A stretch of DNA of 64,000 bases, from assembly GCA_033283265.1 (NCBI GenBank), contig JAWMQN010000002.1, positions 744,001 through 808,000 of the forward strand, read 5' to 3'. The stretch's first letter is position 1. Each line of letters opens with the position of its first letter. The position numbers and the translations under genes were made by a program. Below are positions 26,253-34,187 of the stretch, one piece after another. The notes under the pieces are model-generated. The model was not told the origin of the DNA. It saw nothing but the letters and a program-made list of their open reading frames with translations, and searched no databases. This DNA is from Mangrovimicrobium sp033283265 (lineage in GTDB: Bacteria; Pseudomonadota; Gammaproteobacteria; Pseudomonadales; Halieaceae).

Positions 26253-28312
26253 GCGACAACGACCGCCGCGGGCCGATCGAGGCCGCCAGCTTCGAGCCGC
26301 TGGATACAGCCGCGGCCGCCCCGGAGCGCAGGGCCCACCCCCTGCGCTGGACGGTCGGCGGCGCCGTCGCTGTCTTCGCCCTGATCATGCTGTTCCTGTT
26401 CAGCGCCCGCTCGCTGGAGGTCCATGTGCTCAGCGAGACTCCGGCACAGGTCTCGGTTTCCGGCCTCGCCCTGCCCTTCGGCGAACGCTACCTGCTGCTG
26501 CCCGGCGACTACAGTGTGCACGCCGGGGCGGAGGGCTACCTGCCGCTGGAAGTGGCGGTGAGTGTCGATGACAGGGACAGCCAGCGGGTGGAACTGAGCC
26601 TGCAGCCGCTGCCCGGGCGCCTGAATATCAGCTCCAGCCCTGAAGGCGCCAGGGTCTCTCTCGGCGCCGGGGAGCTGGGCGCGACCCCGCTGGAAAACCT
26701 GCCCCTGGAGGCGGGGACACACACCCTGCTGATCGCCGCCGAACGCTACCGCGCGCAGGAACTCGAGGTCGAGGTCACCGGCCGCGACATCCTGCAGGAG
26801 CTGGAGGTGGAACTGGAGCCGGCCTGGGCCGAGATCACCCTGGCCAGCGAGCCCGCCGGCGCGGAGATTTTGCTCGATGGCGAGCCGTCGGGTGTCACCC
26901 CGGCGACCATCGAGGCCGTCGAGGGCGAGCGCCAGTTGCTGCTGCGCAGCCCGGGCTATGCGGACTGGGTAAAGGAGCTGGCGGTCAGCGCCGGTGTCGC
27001 CCAGGACCTCGGCAGCGTCGAACTGCAACCCGCCGCCGGCCTGCTCGCCCTCGACACCCGCCCGGCGGGAGCCAATGTCACCCTCGACGGCGAGTTCCTC
27101 GGCCAGACCCCGCTGCAGGTGGAGGTCAGCCCCGGCCGCGAGCACCGCCTTACCCTGTTCAAGCCCGGCTATCGCCGCCACAGTGAAAGCATCAGCATGG
27201 CTGCCGCCGAGCAGGGTGAAAAGACCGTGCAACTGCAGGCGCAACTGGGGGAGGTCGAGTTCGTCATCAGCCCCGCCAACGCACTGGTCAAGGTCAACGG
27301 CCGCGAGATCGGCAGCGGCAGCCGGGTGCTGTCCCTGCCCGCGGCGGCCCAGTCGGTGGAGGTCTCCCTGCCCGGCCACGTCAGCGTGCGCGACAGCGTG
27401 ACCCCGCGCCCCGGCTTCCGCCAGCGCGTCGCGATCAGCCTGAAAACTGAGGCCGAGCTGCGCGCCGCCCGCACCCCGGCGACAATCACCAACGCCCTCG
27501 GCCAGACCTTGCTGCTGTTCCGCCCGGGCGATTCCCCCACCGCCGACTTCAGCATGGGTGCCTCGCGCCGGGAGCCGGGCCGCCGGGCCAACGAGGTGCT
27601 GCACCCGGTCGCCCTGCGCCGCCCCTTCTACCTGCAGACCACCGAGGTCACCAACGCCCAGTTCCGCCAGTTCACCGCCGACCACAACTCCGGGCAGGTC
27701 GAAGGCAACAGCCTCAACCGCGACCAGCAACCGGTGGTCAGTGTCAGCTGGCAGCAGGCGGCGAGCTTCTGCAACTGGCTCAGCCGCCGGGAGAAACTGC
27801 CACCCTTCTACACCGAGGTGCAGGGCATCATCACCGGCTTCAACCCCCAGGCCACCGGCTACCGCCTGCCCAGCGAGGCCGAGTGGGCCTGGGCGGCGCG
27901 CTCGAAAGGCGGCGAACTGCTGCGCTTCCCCTGGGGTGAGGATTTCCCGCCGAAAAAACCGGTGGGCAACTACGCCGACAACTCCTCCGCCTACGTCACC
28001 GGTCGCTTCCTCGCCGGCTACGAGGACGGCCATATCGTCAGCGCGCCGGTGGGCTCCTTCGGTGCCAACCCCCAGGGTCTCTACGACATGGGCGGCAACG
28101 TCGCCGAGTGGGTCAACGACGTGTACAGCATTCCCGCCACCGACGGCGCGGTGGAGACCGACCCGCTGGGCAGCCAGAGTGGCGACAACTACGTGGTGCG
28201 CGACGCCGGCTGGTCCCACAGCCGTATCGGCGAATTGCGCCTGAGCTACCGGGATTATGGGCAAGCCGGGCGCGATGACGTAGGATTCAGGGTAGCGCGC
28301 TACGCGGAGTAG
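26249..28312 (+). CDS. PEGA-repeat protein with C-terminal SUMF1/FGE-like domain
   Basis: 687 aa from TTG at 26249, which has GGAG 8 bases upstream and overlaps the previous stop (TTGA); a GTG at 26231 is the alternative. One membrane helix near 37-57 (GGAVAVFALIMLFLFSARS). Residues 60-420 hold about five PEGA-type repeats (SSPEGARVSLGAGELGATPL, ASEPAGAEILLDGEPSGVTP, TRPAGANVTLDGEFLGQTPL). Residues about 430-687 are an FGE/SUMF1-like domain (YLQTTEVTNAQFRQF, YRLPSEAEWAWAARSKGGEL, YDMGGNVAEWVNDVY). The Cys pair of true formylglycine-generating enzymes is not seen, so it is probably a binding module. Related folds build GldK/GldJ in gliding motors. Confidence 0.83.
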   Translation: MSDNDRRGPIEAASFEPLDTAAAAPERRAHPLRWTVGGAVAVFALIMLFLFSARSLEVHVLSETPAQVSVSGLALPFGERYLLLPGDYSVHAGAEGYLPLEVAVSVDDRDSQRVELSLQPLPGRLNISSSPEGARVSLGAGELGATPLENLPLEAGTHTLLIAAERYRAQELEVEVTGRDILQELEVELEPAWAEITLASEPAGAEILLDGEPSGVTPATIEAVEGERQLLLRSPGYADWVKELAVSAGVAQDLGSVELQPAAGLLALDTRPAGANVTLDGEFLGQTPLQVEVSPGREHRLTLFKPGYRRHSESISMAAAEQGEKTVQLQAQLGEVEFVISPANALVKVNGREIGSGSRVLSLPAAAQSVEVSLPGHVSVRDSVTPRPGFRQRVAISLKTEAELRAARTPATITNALGQTLLLFRPGDSPTADFSMGASRREPGRRANEVLHPVALRRPFYLQTTEVTNAQFRQFTADHNSGQVEGNSLNRDQQPVVSVSWQQAASFCNWLSRREKLPPFYTEVQGIITGFNPQATGYRLPSEAEWAWAARSKGGELLRFPWGEDFPPKKPVGNYADNSSAYVTGRFLAGYEDGHIVSAPVGSFGANPQGLYDMGGNVAEWVNDVYSIPATDGAVETDPLGSQSGDNYVVRDAGWSHSRIGELRLSYRDYGQAGRDDVGFRVARYAE

Positions 28313-28356
28313 AGCCGTTTATGGCAGTTGTTCGGGCTCAGGGCCGTAACACCACG

Positions 28357-28608
28357 ATGATAAAAACAATTTCCCTGCTGGTCTTGCTGGCGCCAGCGCT
28401 GGCATTCTCGCCCACGCTGCCGGCCCAGGAAGCCAGCGGCGAAGACGGCGCTGCACAGGACCCGCCGCCCGCCGCCCAGGCACCGCCTGCGACCACGCCG
28501 CCAGCGGCCGACAAGGAACCCTCCAGCGGCAGGCGCGACCCTTCCGAATACCAGGCCTCGGAACAGATTTCCGAGGATCTTTCCGTGTCTTTTCCAGTCG
28601 ATATCTGA
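28357..28608 (+). CDS. Small exported Pro/Ala-rich protein
   Basis: 83 aa from ATG at 28357, chosen for its signal peptide (MIKTISLLVLLAPALAFSPT, cleavage near LPAQ); an in-frame ATG lies 36 bp upstream. The mature part is Pro/Ala/Asp-rich and ends in EQISEDLSVSFPVDI. No known domain. It sits between the PEGA/SUMF1 gene and the ExbB-like gene on the same strand, so it may be a small accessory subunit. Confidence 0.55.
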   Translation: MIKTISLLVLLAPALAFSPTLPAQEASGEDGAAQDPPPAAQAPPATTPPAADKEPSSGRRDPSEYQASEQISEDLSVSFPVDI

Positions 28609-28663
28609 CACGGGCAGCGACGATCTTCAACCCGGCCCCTAACTTGAACCCAGGACCCAGCGC

Positions 28664-29458
28664 ATGAAGAACAGCATGTCCTCCGAATTCATCTACCAGT
28701 TGTTCGCCCTGCTGATCGCCATCACCGTGGTCCACGCGGTCTACGTCGGCGCCATCCGCCCGATCGCCGACGCCCAGCTGGAGCAGCAGGCGGAGCTGCT
28801 GGCTGCGGGGGCAGACGCGCCGACCAACCGCAGCCTCGCGGTGGTGATCCGCGATTTCGAGCAGGAGGCGTGCTTCATCCTGCTTTTCTGGGCGCTGGCC
28901 ATCATGGGCTACAAGGCTCGCCTCTCCCTGCGCGAACAGGCCCTGCTCAACCGCCGCCTGCTCGACATCCCCGAGGGCACCAGCGTGCTCCCGGGGGACG
29001 CCCGGCAGTACAGCCGGGCACTGGAAAGCCTGCCGGCGGAAGAGCAGAACTACCTGCTGCCGCGCACCCTGCTCGCCGCCCTGCAGCGCTTCGCCAGCAC
29101 TGGCAGCATCCAGGCGGTCTCCGACACCATCCGGGAGAGCTGCGATATCGAGGCGGACCGGCTGGACTCGGAGCTGTCCATGGTGCGCTACATCTCCTGG
29201 GCGATCCCGTCGATCGGCTTCATCGGCACCGTGCGCGGTATCGGCGACGCCCTCGGCCAGGCCTACAAGGCGGTGGAGGGCGACATCTCCGGGGTGACCG
29301 CCAGCCTCGGGGTGGCCTTCAACAGCACCTTCGTCGCCCTGGTGCTGTCCATCGTCATCATGTTCTGCCTGCACCAGTTGCAGCTGCTGCAGGAGCGCCT
29401 GGTACTGGATTCCCAGCGCTACGCCGACCAGCGCCTGCTGCGCCACCTGGTGTCCTGA
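28664..29458 (+). CDS. MotA/TolQ/ExbB-like proton channel protein
   Basis: 264 aa. One N-terminal helix (FIYQLFALLIAITVVHAVYV), a second near 65-85 (FILLFWALAIMGYKA) and the paired TolQ-type helices: ISWAIPSIGFIGTVRGIGDA and TASLGVAFNSTFVALVLSIV, in which the threonines of the ion path are kept. It is clearly distinct from the ExbB of the TonB operon at 1.3 kb. No ordinary ExbD is encoded beside it; the two single-helix VWA proteins two genes downstream are the best partner candidates. A good GGAC/ACCC-type upstream region but no strong Shine-Dalgarno. Confidence 0.86.
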   Translation: MKNSMSSEFIYQLFALLIAITVVHAVYVGAIRPIADAQLEQQAELLAAGADAPTNRSLAVVIRDFEQEACFILLFWALAIMGYKARLSLREQALLNRRLLDIPEGTSVLPGDARQYSRALESLPAEEQNYLLPRTLLAALQRFASTGSIQAVSDTIRESCDIEADRLDSELSMVRYISWAIPSIGFIGTVRGIGDALGQAYKAVEGDISGVTASLGVAFNSTFVALVLSIVIMFCLHQLQLLQERLVLDSQRYADQRLLRHLVS

Positions 29459-29468
29459 GGTACGCCCC

Positions 29469-30698
29469 TTGGCTTTCGCCCTGCTCGACATCAACGACTG
29501 CGAACTGCGCCTGTGGACGCCACAGGGCAGCGTGACGAGCCCCGGCTACGCCCTGCTCGAGGGCCGTGACTACCGCTTCGGCGAGACCGCCCGCGGCGCC
29601 GCCCGGCTGCACCCCCACGACATCAACAACCGTTTCTGGTGGCAGCTGGACACCGCGCCCCTGCGCCCGGCGCTGGGCCCGGCGCGGCACAGCGCCGACC
29701 TGGTCCACGGCCACCTGCTCGAGCTGCACCGGCAGGCGGGGCAGCCGGCGCAGATCGTCGTCGCCTGCCCGGGCAGCCTGCGCCGGGAGCAGCTGAGCCT
29801 GCTGCTGGGGATCGCCCGGCAGTGTCCCTTCACGATCACCGGGCTGGTGGATCGCAGCGCGCTGATTACCAGTGCCCGGCCGGCGGGTTACCACCTCGAG
29901 CTGCAGCTGCACCAGGCCCTGCTGACCGAGCTCGCACACAGCGACGGCGCGATCGGCGTGGTCAGGAGCACGCCCCTGCCAGGCTGCGGCTGGCTACAGA
30001 TCCAGGAGCGGCTGGCGGACCAGGTGGCCGCCGCCTTCATCCGCCAGACCCGCTTCGACCCGCGGCGCCGCGCAGACAGCGAACAGGCCCTCTACGACGC
30101 CCTGCCCGGGGTGCTCGTCGCCCTCGACAGCCACAGCGAATACAACCTCGAACTGGAGGGCCACCGCGCCCGCCTGAGCCGCACGGAACTGGCGGCGGCC
30201 TGTGAGCGCCTGGTCAGCGCCCTGGCCGGGGCGCTGACCCGGGGTGCCAGCTCAAGCCTGCTGGTCGACCCCCTGCCCGCCGCCCTGCCCGGCCTGGCGG
30301 AAGCCCTGCCGGGCATGCAGGCCGCGCCGGGGGATGCCGCCTGGCGCGCGGCTACCGCACACCAGGGCGTATTCGGCGACACTGCAGAGCTGCACTTTAT
30401 CGACAGCCTGCCGCTGCTCGGCGCAGCGGCCGCGCCGGCGGCCAGTCCCGCACTGGCAGTATCAACGCCGCCCACCCACCTGTTGCAGGGTGCGCTGGCC
30501 AGCCCCCTGGGCACCGGCCCGGTCCCGCTGGATGAGGGTGTGGAGCTGCACCTGCAGGGGGCGCAATGGCAGCTCGGCGCCGGCGCCGAGATCAACGGCC
30601 TGCCCGCCCCGGCGGGGCAGGTAGTGCAGGCCGGGGATGTCATTCGGGTCCGCGGCGCAGAATACCGCCTGATCACCGTGCGCGGTGCGGAGAGCTGA
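29469..30698 (+). CDS. Degenerate Hsp70/actin-fold (ASKHA-like) protein
   Basis: 409 aa from TTG at 29469 (GAGG 9 bases upstream). I infer an Hsp70-like fold from the order of segments: phosphate-1-like LLDINDCELRLW at the N-terminus, QIVVACPGSLRREQLSLLLG followed by GLVDRSALIT (compare the Hsp70 VPA...NEPTAAAL stretch), GCGWLQIQERLADQVAAAFI (compare GGEDFDNRLVDHF), and LEGHRARLSRTELAAACERL. Consensus glycines for ATP binding are poor, so it may not hydrolyse ATP. The last 75 residues look like a small FHA/strand domain (LGAGAEINGLPAPAGQVVQA). No signal peptide: probably cytoplasmic partner of the channel encoded just upstream. Confidence 0.55.
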   Translation: MAFALLDINDCELRLWTPQGSVTSPGYALLEGRDYRFGETARGAARLHPHDINNRFWWQLDTAPLRPALGPARHSADLVHGHLLELHRQAGQPAQIVVACPGSLRREQLSLLLGIARQCPFTITGLVDRSALITSARPAGYHLELQLHQALLTELAHSDGAIGVVRSTPLPGCGWLQIQERLADQVAAAFIRQTRFDPRRRADSEQALYDALPGVLVALDSHSEYNLELEGHRARLSRTELAAACERLVSALAGALTRGASSSLLVDPLPAALPGLAEALPGMQAAPGDAAWRAATAHQGVFGDTAELHFIDSLPLLGAAAAPAASPALAVSTPPTHLLQGALASPLGTGPVPLDEGVELHLQGAQWQLGAGAEINGLPAPAGQVVQAGDVIRVRGAEYRLITVRGAES

Positions 30699-30700
30699 GC

Positions 30701-31795
30701 ATGGGCCGCCGCCGCAAACGCAGCGCCATCGCCTTCAACCTGAGCTTTCTCGACATCATGTCCTGCGGCTTCGGCGCCGTGGTGCTGGTATTCCTGATCA
30801 TCGACCACTCGGTGGAAGTGCAGTCGAAGACACTGAACCGGGACCTGCTTTCCGAGGTCAACTTCCTTGAGCAGGAGATCACCGAGGGCGAGGAGGGACT
30901 GGTGCAGTTGCGCAACACACTCTCCGACATCGACATGCAGATGGTCGAGGCCCAGGGCCGCGCCGACCGCATCAGCGACGAGCTGGAGGAATACCAGGCG
31001 CGCATCGCCGCCCTGCGCCGGGAGGACCCCAGCGACCCGGAGGAGATCGACAGGCTGAAGGCGGAGATCCGCTCGCTGGAGGCCGAGGTGGAAGAACTGC
31101 GCTCCGCCGCGCTGGAGAACAGCGGCCGCAGCGCGCGCGCCTTCGTTGGCGAGGGCCAGCGGCAGTACCTCACCGGCCTCAATCTCGGCGGCCGCAACAT
31201 CGTCATTTTGCTCGACGTCTCCTCCAGCATGCTGGCGGACCGGCTGGTGAACATCATCCGCCTGCGCAACATGGGCACCGCGGTGCAGCGCAAGGCGGAC
31301 AAGTGGGTCCGGGCGCTGAACACCGTCGACTGGCTGACCGCGCAGCTGCCGATCAACGCCGAATTCCAGCTGATCACCTTCAATACCCAGGCCCAGTACG
31401 CCCTGCCGGACACCGCCGGCACGTGGCTGGAAGTGGCCAACCGCGACCGCCTGGAAAAAATCTCCGCCCAGCTGCGCGACATCACCCCGAGCGGCGGCAC
31501 CAGCCTGGAAAATGCCTTCAACGCCCTCAAGCAGCTCACCCCGGCGCCGGACAATATCTTCCTCATCACCGACGGCCTGCCCACCCAGGGCACCGGCGCG
31601 CCGCGCGGCAGCAAGGTCAGCGGCCGCGACCGGCAGAAGCTGTTCCGCCAGGCCATTCGCCAGCTCCCCGGCGGCGTGCCGGTGAATATCATCCTCGCCC
31701 CCATGGAGGGCGACCCGATGGCCGCGTCGGAATTCTGGCAGCTGGCCCAGGCCAGCCAGGGCTCCCTGCTCAGCCCCTCGAAGGACTGGCCCTGA
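30701..31795 (+). CDS. Membrane-anchored VWA protein with ExbD-like helix (1)
   Basis: 364 aa. A short basic N-terminus (MGRRRKRSAI) leads into one membrane helix with FNLSFLDIMSCGFGAVVLVF: an Asp at the start of the helix, as in ExbD/TolR (LTPMLDVVF...). Residues 40-140 are a coiled-coil stalk (EEYQARIAALRREDPSDPEE, RSLEAEVEELRSAAL). The VWA domain follows, with MIDAS DVSSSM, Thr in SGGTSLENAF and Asp in LITDGLPTQG. Predicted topology: N-in, periplasmic VWA. I propose a stator-like subunit of the upstream channel. Coupled to the next gene (TGATG). Confidence 0.82.
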   Translation: MGRRRKRSAIAFNLSFLDIMSCGFGAVVLVFLIIDHSVEVQSKTLNRDLLSEVNFLEQEITEGEEGLVQLRNTLSDIDMQMVEAQGRADRISDELEEYQARIAALRREDPSDPEEIDRLKAEIRSLEAEVEELRSAALENSGRSARAFVGEGQRQYLTGLNLGGRNIVILLDVSSSMLADRLVNIIRLRNMGTAVQRKADKWVRALNTVDWLTAQLPINAEFQLITFNTQAQYALPDTAGTWLEVANRDRLEKISAQLRDITPSGGTSLENAFNALKQLTPAPDNIFLITDGLPTQGTGAPRGSKVSGRDRQKLFRQAIRQLPGGVPVNIILAPMEGDPMAASEFWQLAQASQGSLLSPSKDWP

Positions 31796-32793
31796 TGAGC
31801 CGCAAGCGCCGCGCCGCCGAAGAGTTCTCGCTGTCGTTCCTCGACGTGATCTGCTGCGGCTTCGGCGCGGTGATCCTGCTGCTGATGATTACCAAGACGG
31901 TGCAGCCGCAGATCCTCGAGGCCTCCACGGTCAATCTCGAGGGCAAGGTGGCCCTGCTGGAGGAACAGCTGCAGGTGATTCGCGGCGAGACCGTGGTGCT
32001 GAACCGCGACCTCAACGCCAAACACGAGCAGCTGTCCGACTACGAGGAGCGCATTGCCATTCTCCGCGGCCAGCTGGCCAGCGCCCGCTCGCGCTTCGAC
32101 AACACCCGGGTGGAGAGCCAGAGCAACGAGGTGATCACCGAGCAGCTGGCCCGCGCCCGCCAGCAGCTCACCGACGAGATGCAGCGGCTGCTCGGCACCC
32201 AGCACCTGTCGAAGAACAACCTGATCGGCGGCATCCCGGTGGACAGCGAATACATCATTTTCATCATCGACACCTCCGGTTCGATGTTCTCCTACGCCTG
32301 GGAGCGCATGATAAGGGAGGTAGAAAACACGTTGAGCATCTATCCTGAGGTGAAGGGCATCCAGGTGATGAACGATATGGGCCAGTACATGTTCAGTCGT
32401 TACCGGGGCCAGTGGATTCCGGACACGCCGGGCCGGCGCAAGGTGATCATGCAGAACCTGCGCAACTGGAACGTGTTCAGTAACTCCAGCCCGGTGGAAG
32501 GGATCGAGGCCGCCATCCGCACCTTCTACGACCCCGGCAAAAAAATAAGCTTGTACGTATTTGGCGACGAGTTCACCGGCGACTCCATCGCCGAGGTGGT
32601 GGAGACTGTCGACCGCATCAACCGCGCCGACGCCAGCGGCAACCGCCTGGTGCGCATCCACGGGGTGGGGTTCCCGGTGCAGTTCATCCGCGCCCCCAAC
32701 CTGCAGACCACCGGTATCCGCTTCGCCACGCTGATGCGTGAACTCGCCTATCGCAATGGAGGGACCTTTGTCGCGCTCAACGATTTCCGCTAG
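31795..32793 (+). CDS. Membrane-anchored VWA protein with ExbD-like helix (2)
   Basis: 332 aa. Same plan as its neighbour: basic N-terminus (MSRKRRAAEEF), membrane helix with LSFLDVICCGFGAVILLLMI (Asp at the same place, CGFGAV shared), coiled coil about 45-140 (ALLEEQLQVIRGETVVLNRD), then VWA with MIDAS DTSGSMF and a downstream DEFTGDSIAEV. The two proteins are paralogs diverged in the VWA domain, so a heterodimer is likely. Start codon overlaps the previous stop by one base; the end overlaps the next gene by 26 bp. Confidence 0.82.
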   Translation: MSRKRRAAEEFSLSFLDVICCGFGAVILLLMITKTVQPQILEASTVNLEGKVALLEEQLQVIRGETVVLNRDLNAKHEQLSDYEERIAILRGQLASARSRFDNTRVESQSNEVITEQLARARQQLTDEMQRLLGTQHLSKNNLIGGIPVDSEYIIFIIDTSGSMFSYAWERMIREVENTLSIYPEVKGIQVMNDMGQYMFSRYRGQWIPDTPGRRKVIMQNLRNWNVFSNSSPVEGIEAAIRTFYDPGKKISLYVFGDEFTGDSIAEVVETVDRINRADASGNRLVRIHGVGFPVQFIRAPNLQTTGIRFATLMRELAYRNGGTFVALNDFR

Positions 32794-33535
32794 GTGCAGC
32801 ATCCTCTGCCTGCTGCTGGCACTGCTCGCCGCCTGCGGGCCGAACGAGGTCCGCGTGCAGGGCGACTTCCCGCCACCGCTGATGGACGCCCTGCCGCTGC
32901 GCCTGGGCGTCTGGTACCCGGAGGAGTTCCGCACCCACGAGATCTTCGACGAGGCCAAGTCGCGCAGCGAGTCCGACTGGCTGGTAAACACCGGCGCCGC
33001 CCAGGTCGACATGTGGGACACCCTGTTGCAGGGCATGTTCATCAACCTGGTGCACCTGAAGCAGGCACCGGTAGCCGGCAAGCCCATCGCCGGCGTGGAC
33101 GCGGTGCTCATCCCCCATGTCGACGAACTGCAGTACGCCATTCCCCAGCAGACCCACGTCAAGGTCTACGAAATCTGGATGCGCTACCGCTTCGACCTGC
33201 TCGACGGCCAGGGCGCCAGCGTCGCCGGCTGGACCATGCCGGCCTACGGCAAGACCCCCACCGCCTTCCTGCGCAGCGACGAGGAGGCAGTCAACCTCGC
33301 CGCGGTGATGGCCCTGCGCGACGCCGGCGCCAACTTCGTGATGACCTTCCCGCGGATTCCCGAGGTCGGCGTCCTGCTCGGCATGCCCGAGAGCCGGCCC
33401 GAGCCCGGCGCGGCGCCGCCAAGGCCGGCGGCGGCCGGCGACCCGCTGCTGGAAGAGCTCGAACCGATCGACGACGGGATCATCGAGGATGTCGAAAACG
33501 TGCCGGTGGAGACCGGCGGGGAGGTGACACCGTGA
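32768..33535 (+). CDS. Lipoprotein of unknown function
   Basis: 255 aa from TTG at 32768, with GGAGGG 6 bases upstream; GTG 32738 and ATG 32756 are in-frame alternatives. Signal peptide ends LALLAAC (Cys23). The body is a mixed alpha/beta domain with GVWYPEEFRTHEIFDEAKSR and DELQYAIPQQTHVKVYEIWM, resembling lipoproteins of the GNA1162/CsgG-like assembly type in pattern only. The C-terminal 60 residues are acidic and Pro-rich. It overlaps the VWA gene and is coupled to the next by GTGA. Confidence 0.72.
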   Translation: MSRSTISARCSILCLLLALLAACGPNEVRVQGDFPPPLMDALPLRLGVWYPEEFRTHEIFDEAKSRSESDWLVNTGAAQVDMWDTLLQGMFINLVHLKQAPVAGKPIAGVDAVLIPHVDELQYAIPQQTHVKVYEIWMRYRFDLLDGQGASVAGWTMPAYGKTPTAFLRSDEEAVNLAAVMALRDAGANFVMTFPRIPEVGVLLGMPESRPEPGAAPPRPAAAGDPLLEELEPIDDGIIEDVENVPVETGGEVTP

Positions 33536-34185
33536 AACGCCTGCTCCTCATTGCCGGCGCCGCTTTGTTGCAGGCCTGCGTCAGCTCCACCGTCGACCAG
33601 ATGGTCTACAACGCACCGGTGGAGGGCGTTGGCGAGGGCACCGTGGTCATCCTCGGGCGACGCCAGAACAGCGACTACGAAACCGAGCCGGATTTCGTCG
33701 AGTGCATCGGCGACTACATCCACGGCAAGGACAGGTCGATCCGGGTCATCGACGAGCTGGACTTCGTCAACGCCCTCTACCCCTGGTTCGAACCGCGCAC
33801 CGCGCCGCTCTACCCCGAGGACGTGGAGCGCCTGCTGGAACACGAGGTGGTGGCCCAGCGCATGCGGGAACTGAAAACCGAGTACATGGTGTGGGTGGAC
33901 GGCTCAACCGAGACCACCGACTCCGCCGGCTCCATGACCTGCGGCATCGGCCCCGGCGGCGCCGGCTGCTTCGGCTTCGGCACCTGGTCCGACGACTCCG
34001 AGTACGAGGCGGTGATCTGGGATTTCACCGACCGGGCCGAGGTGGGCCGGGTCGCCACCAGCGCCAGCGGCCAGTCCTACATGCCCGCGGTGGTGGTGCC
34101 GATCCCGATCATCGCCCCGGTGCAGGGCACCGCCTGCGACGGCCTCGGTGAGCAGCTGTTGCAGTTCTTCTCGGCCAAGTACTGA
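33532..34185 (+). CDS. Lipoprotein of unknown function
   Basis: 217 aa from GTG at 33532 (GGAGG upstream; overlaps the previous stop by 4 bp). Signal MKRLLLIAGAALLQA then Cys16; the mature start CVSSTVDQMVYNAP shares CVSSTV with the lipoprotein at 22.9 kb. The domain contains VVILGRRQNSDYETEPDFVE and a Cys/Gly-rich loop MTCGIGPGGAGCFGFGTWSD; the paired Cys may form a disulfide. Not recognised as a named family. Ends 2 bp before the M48 protease gene. Confidence 0.72.
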   Translation: MKRLLLIAGAALLQACVSSTVDQMVYNAPVEGVGEGTVVILGRRQNSDYETEPDFVECIGDYIHGKDRSIRVIDELDFVNALYPWFEPRTAPLYPEDVERLLEHEVVAQRMRELKTEYMVWVDGSTETTDSAGSMTCGIGPGGAGCFGFGTWSDDSEYEAVIWDFTDRAEVGRVATSASGQSYMPAVVVPIPIIAPVQGTACDGLGEQLLQFFSAKY

Positions 34186-34187
34186 CC

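Noticed and set aside
26249..28312. Active formylglycine-generating enzyme serving a sulfatase
   Set aside because: The Cys pair is not visible and no sulfatase gene lies in the window.
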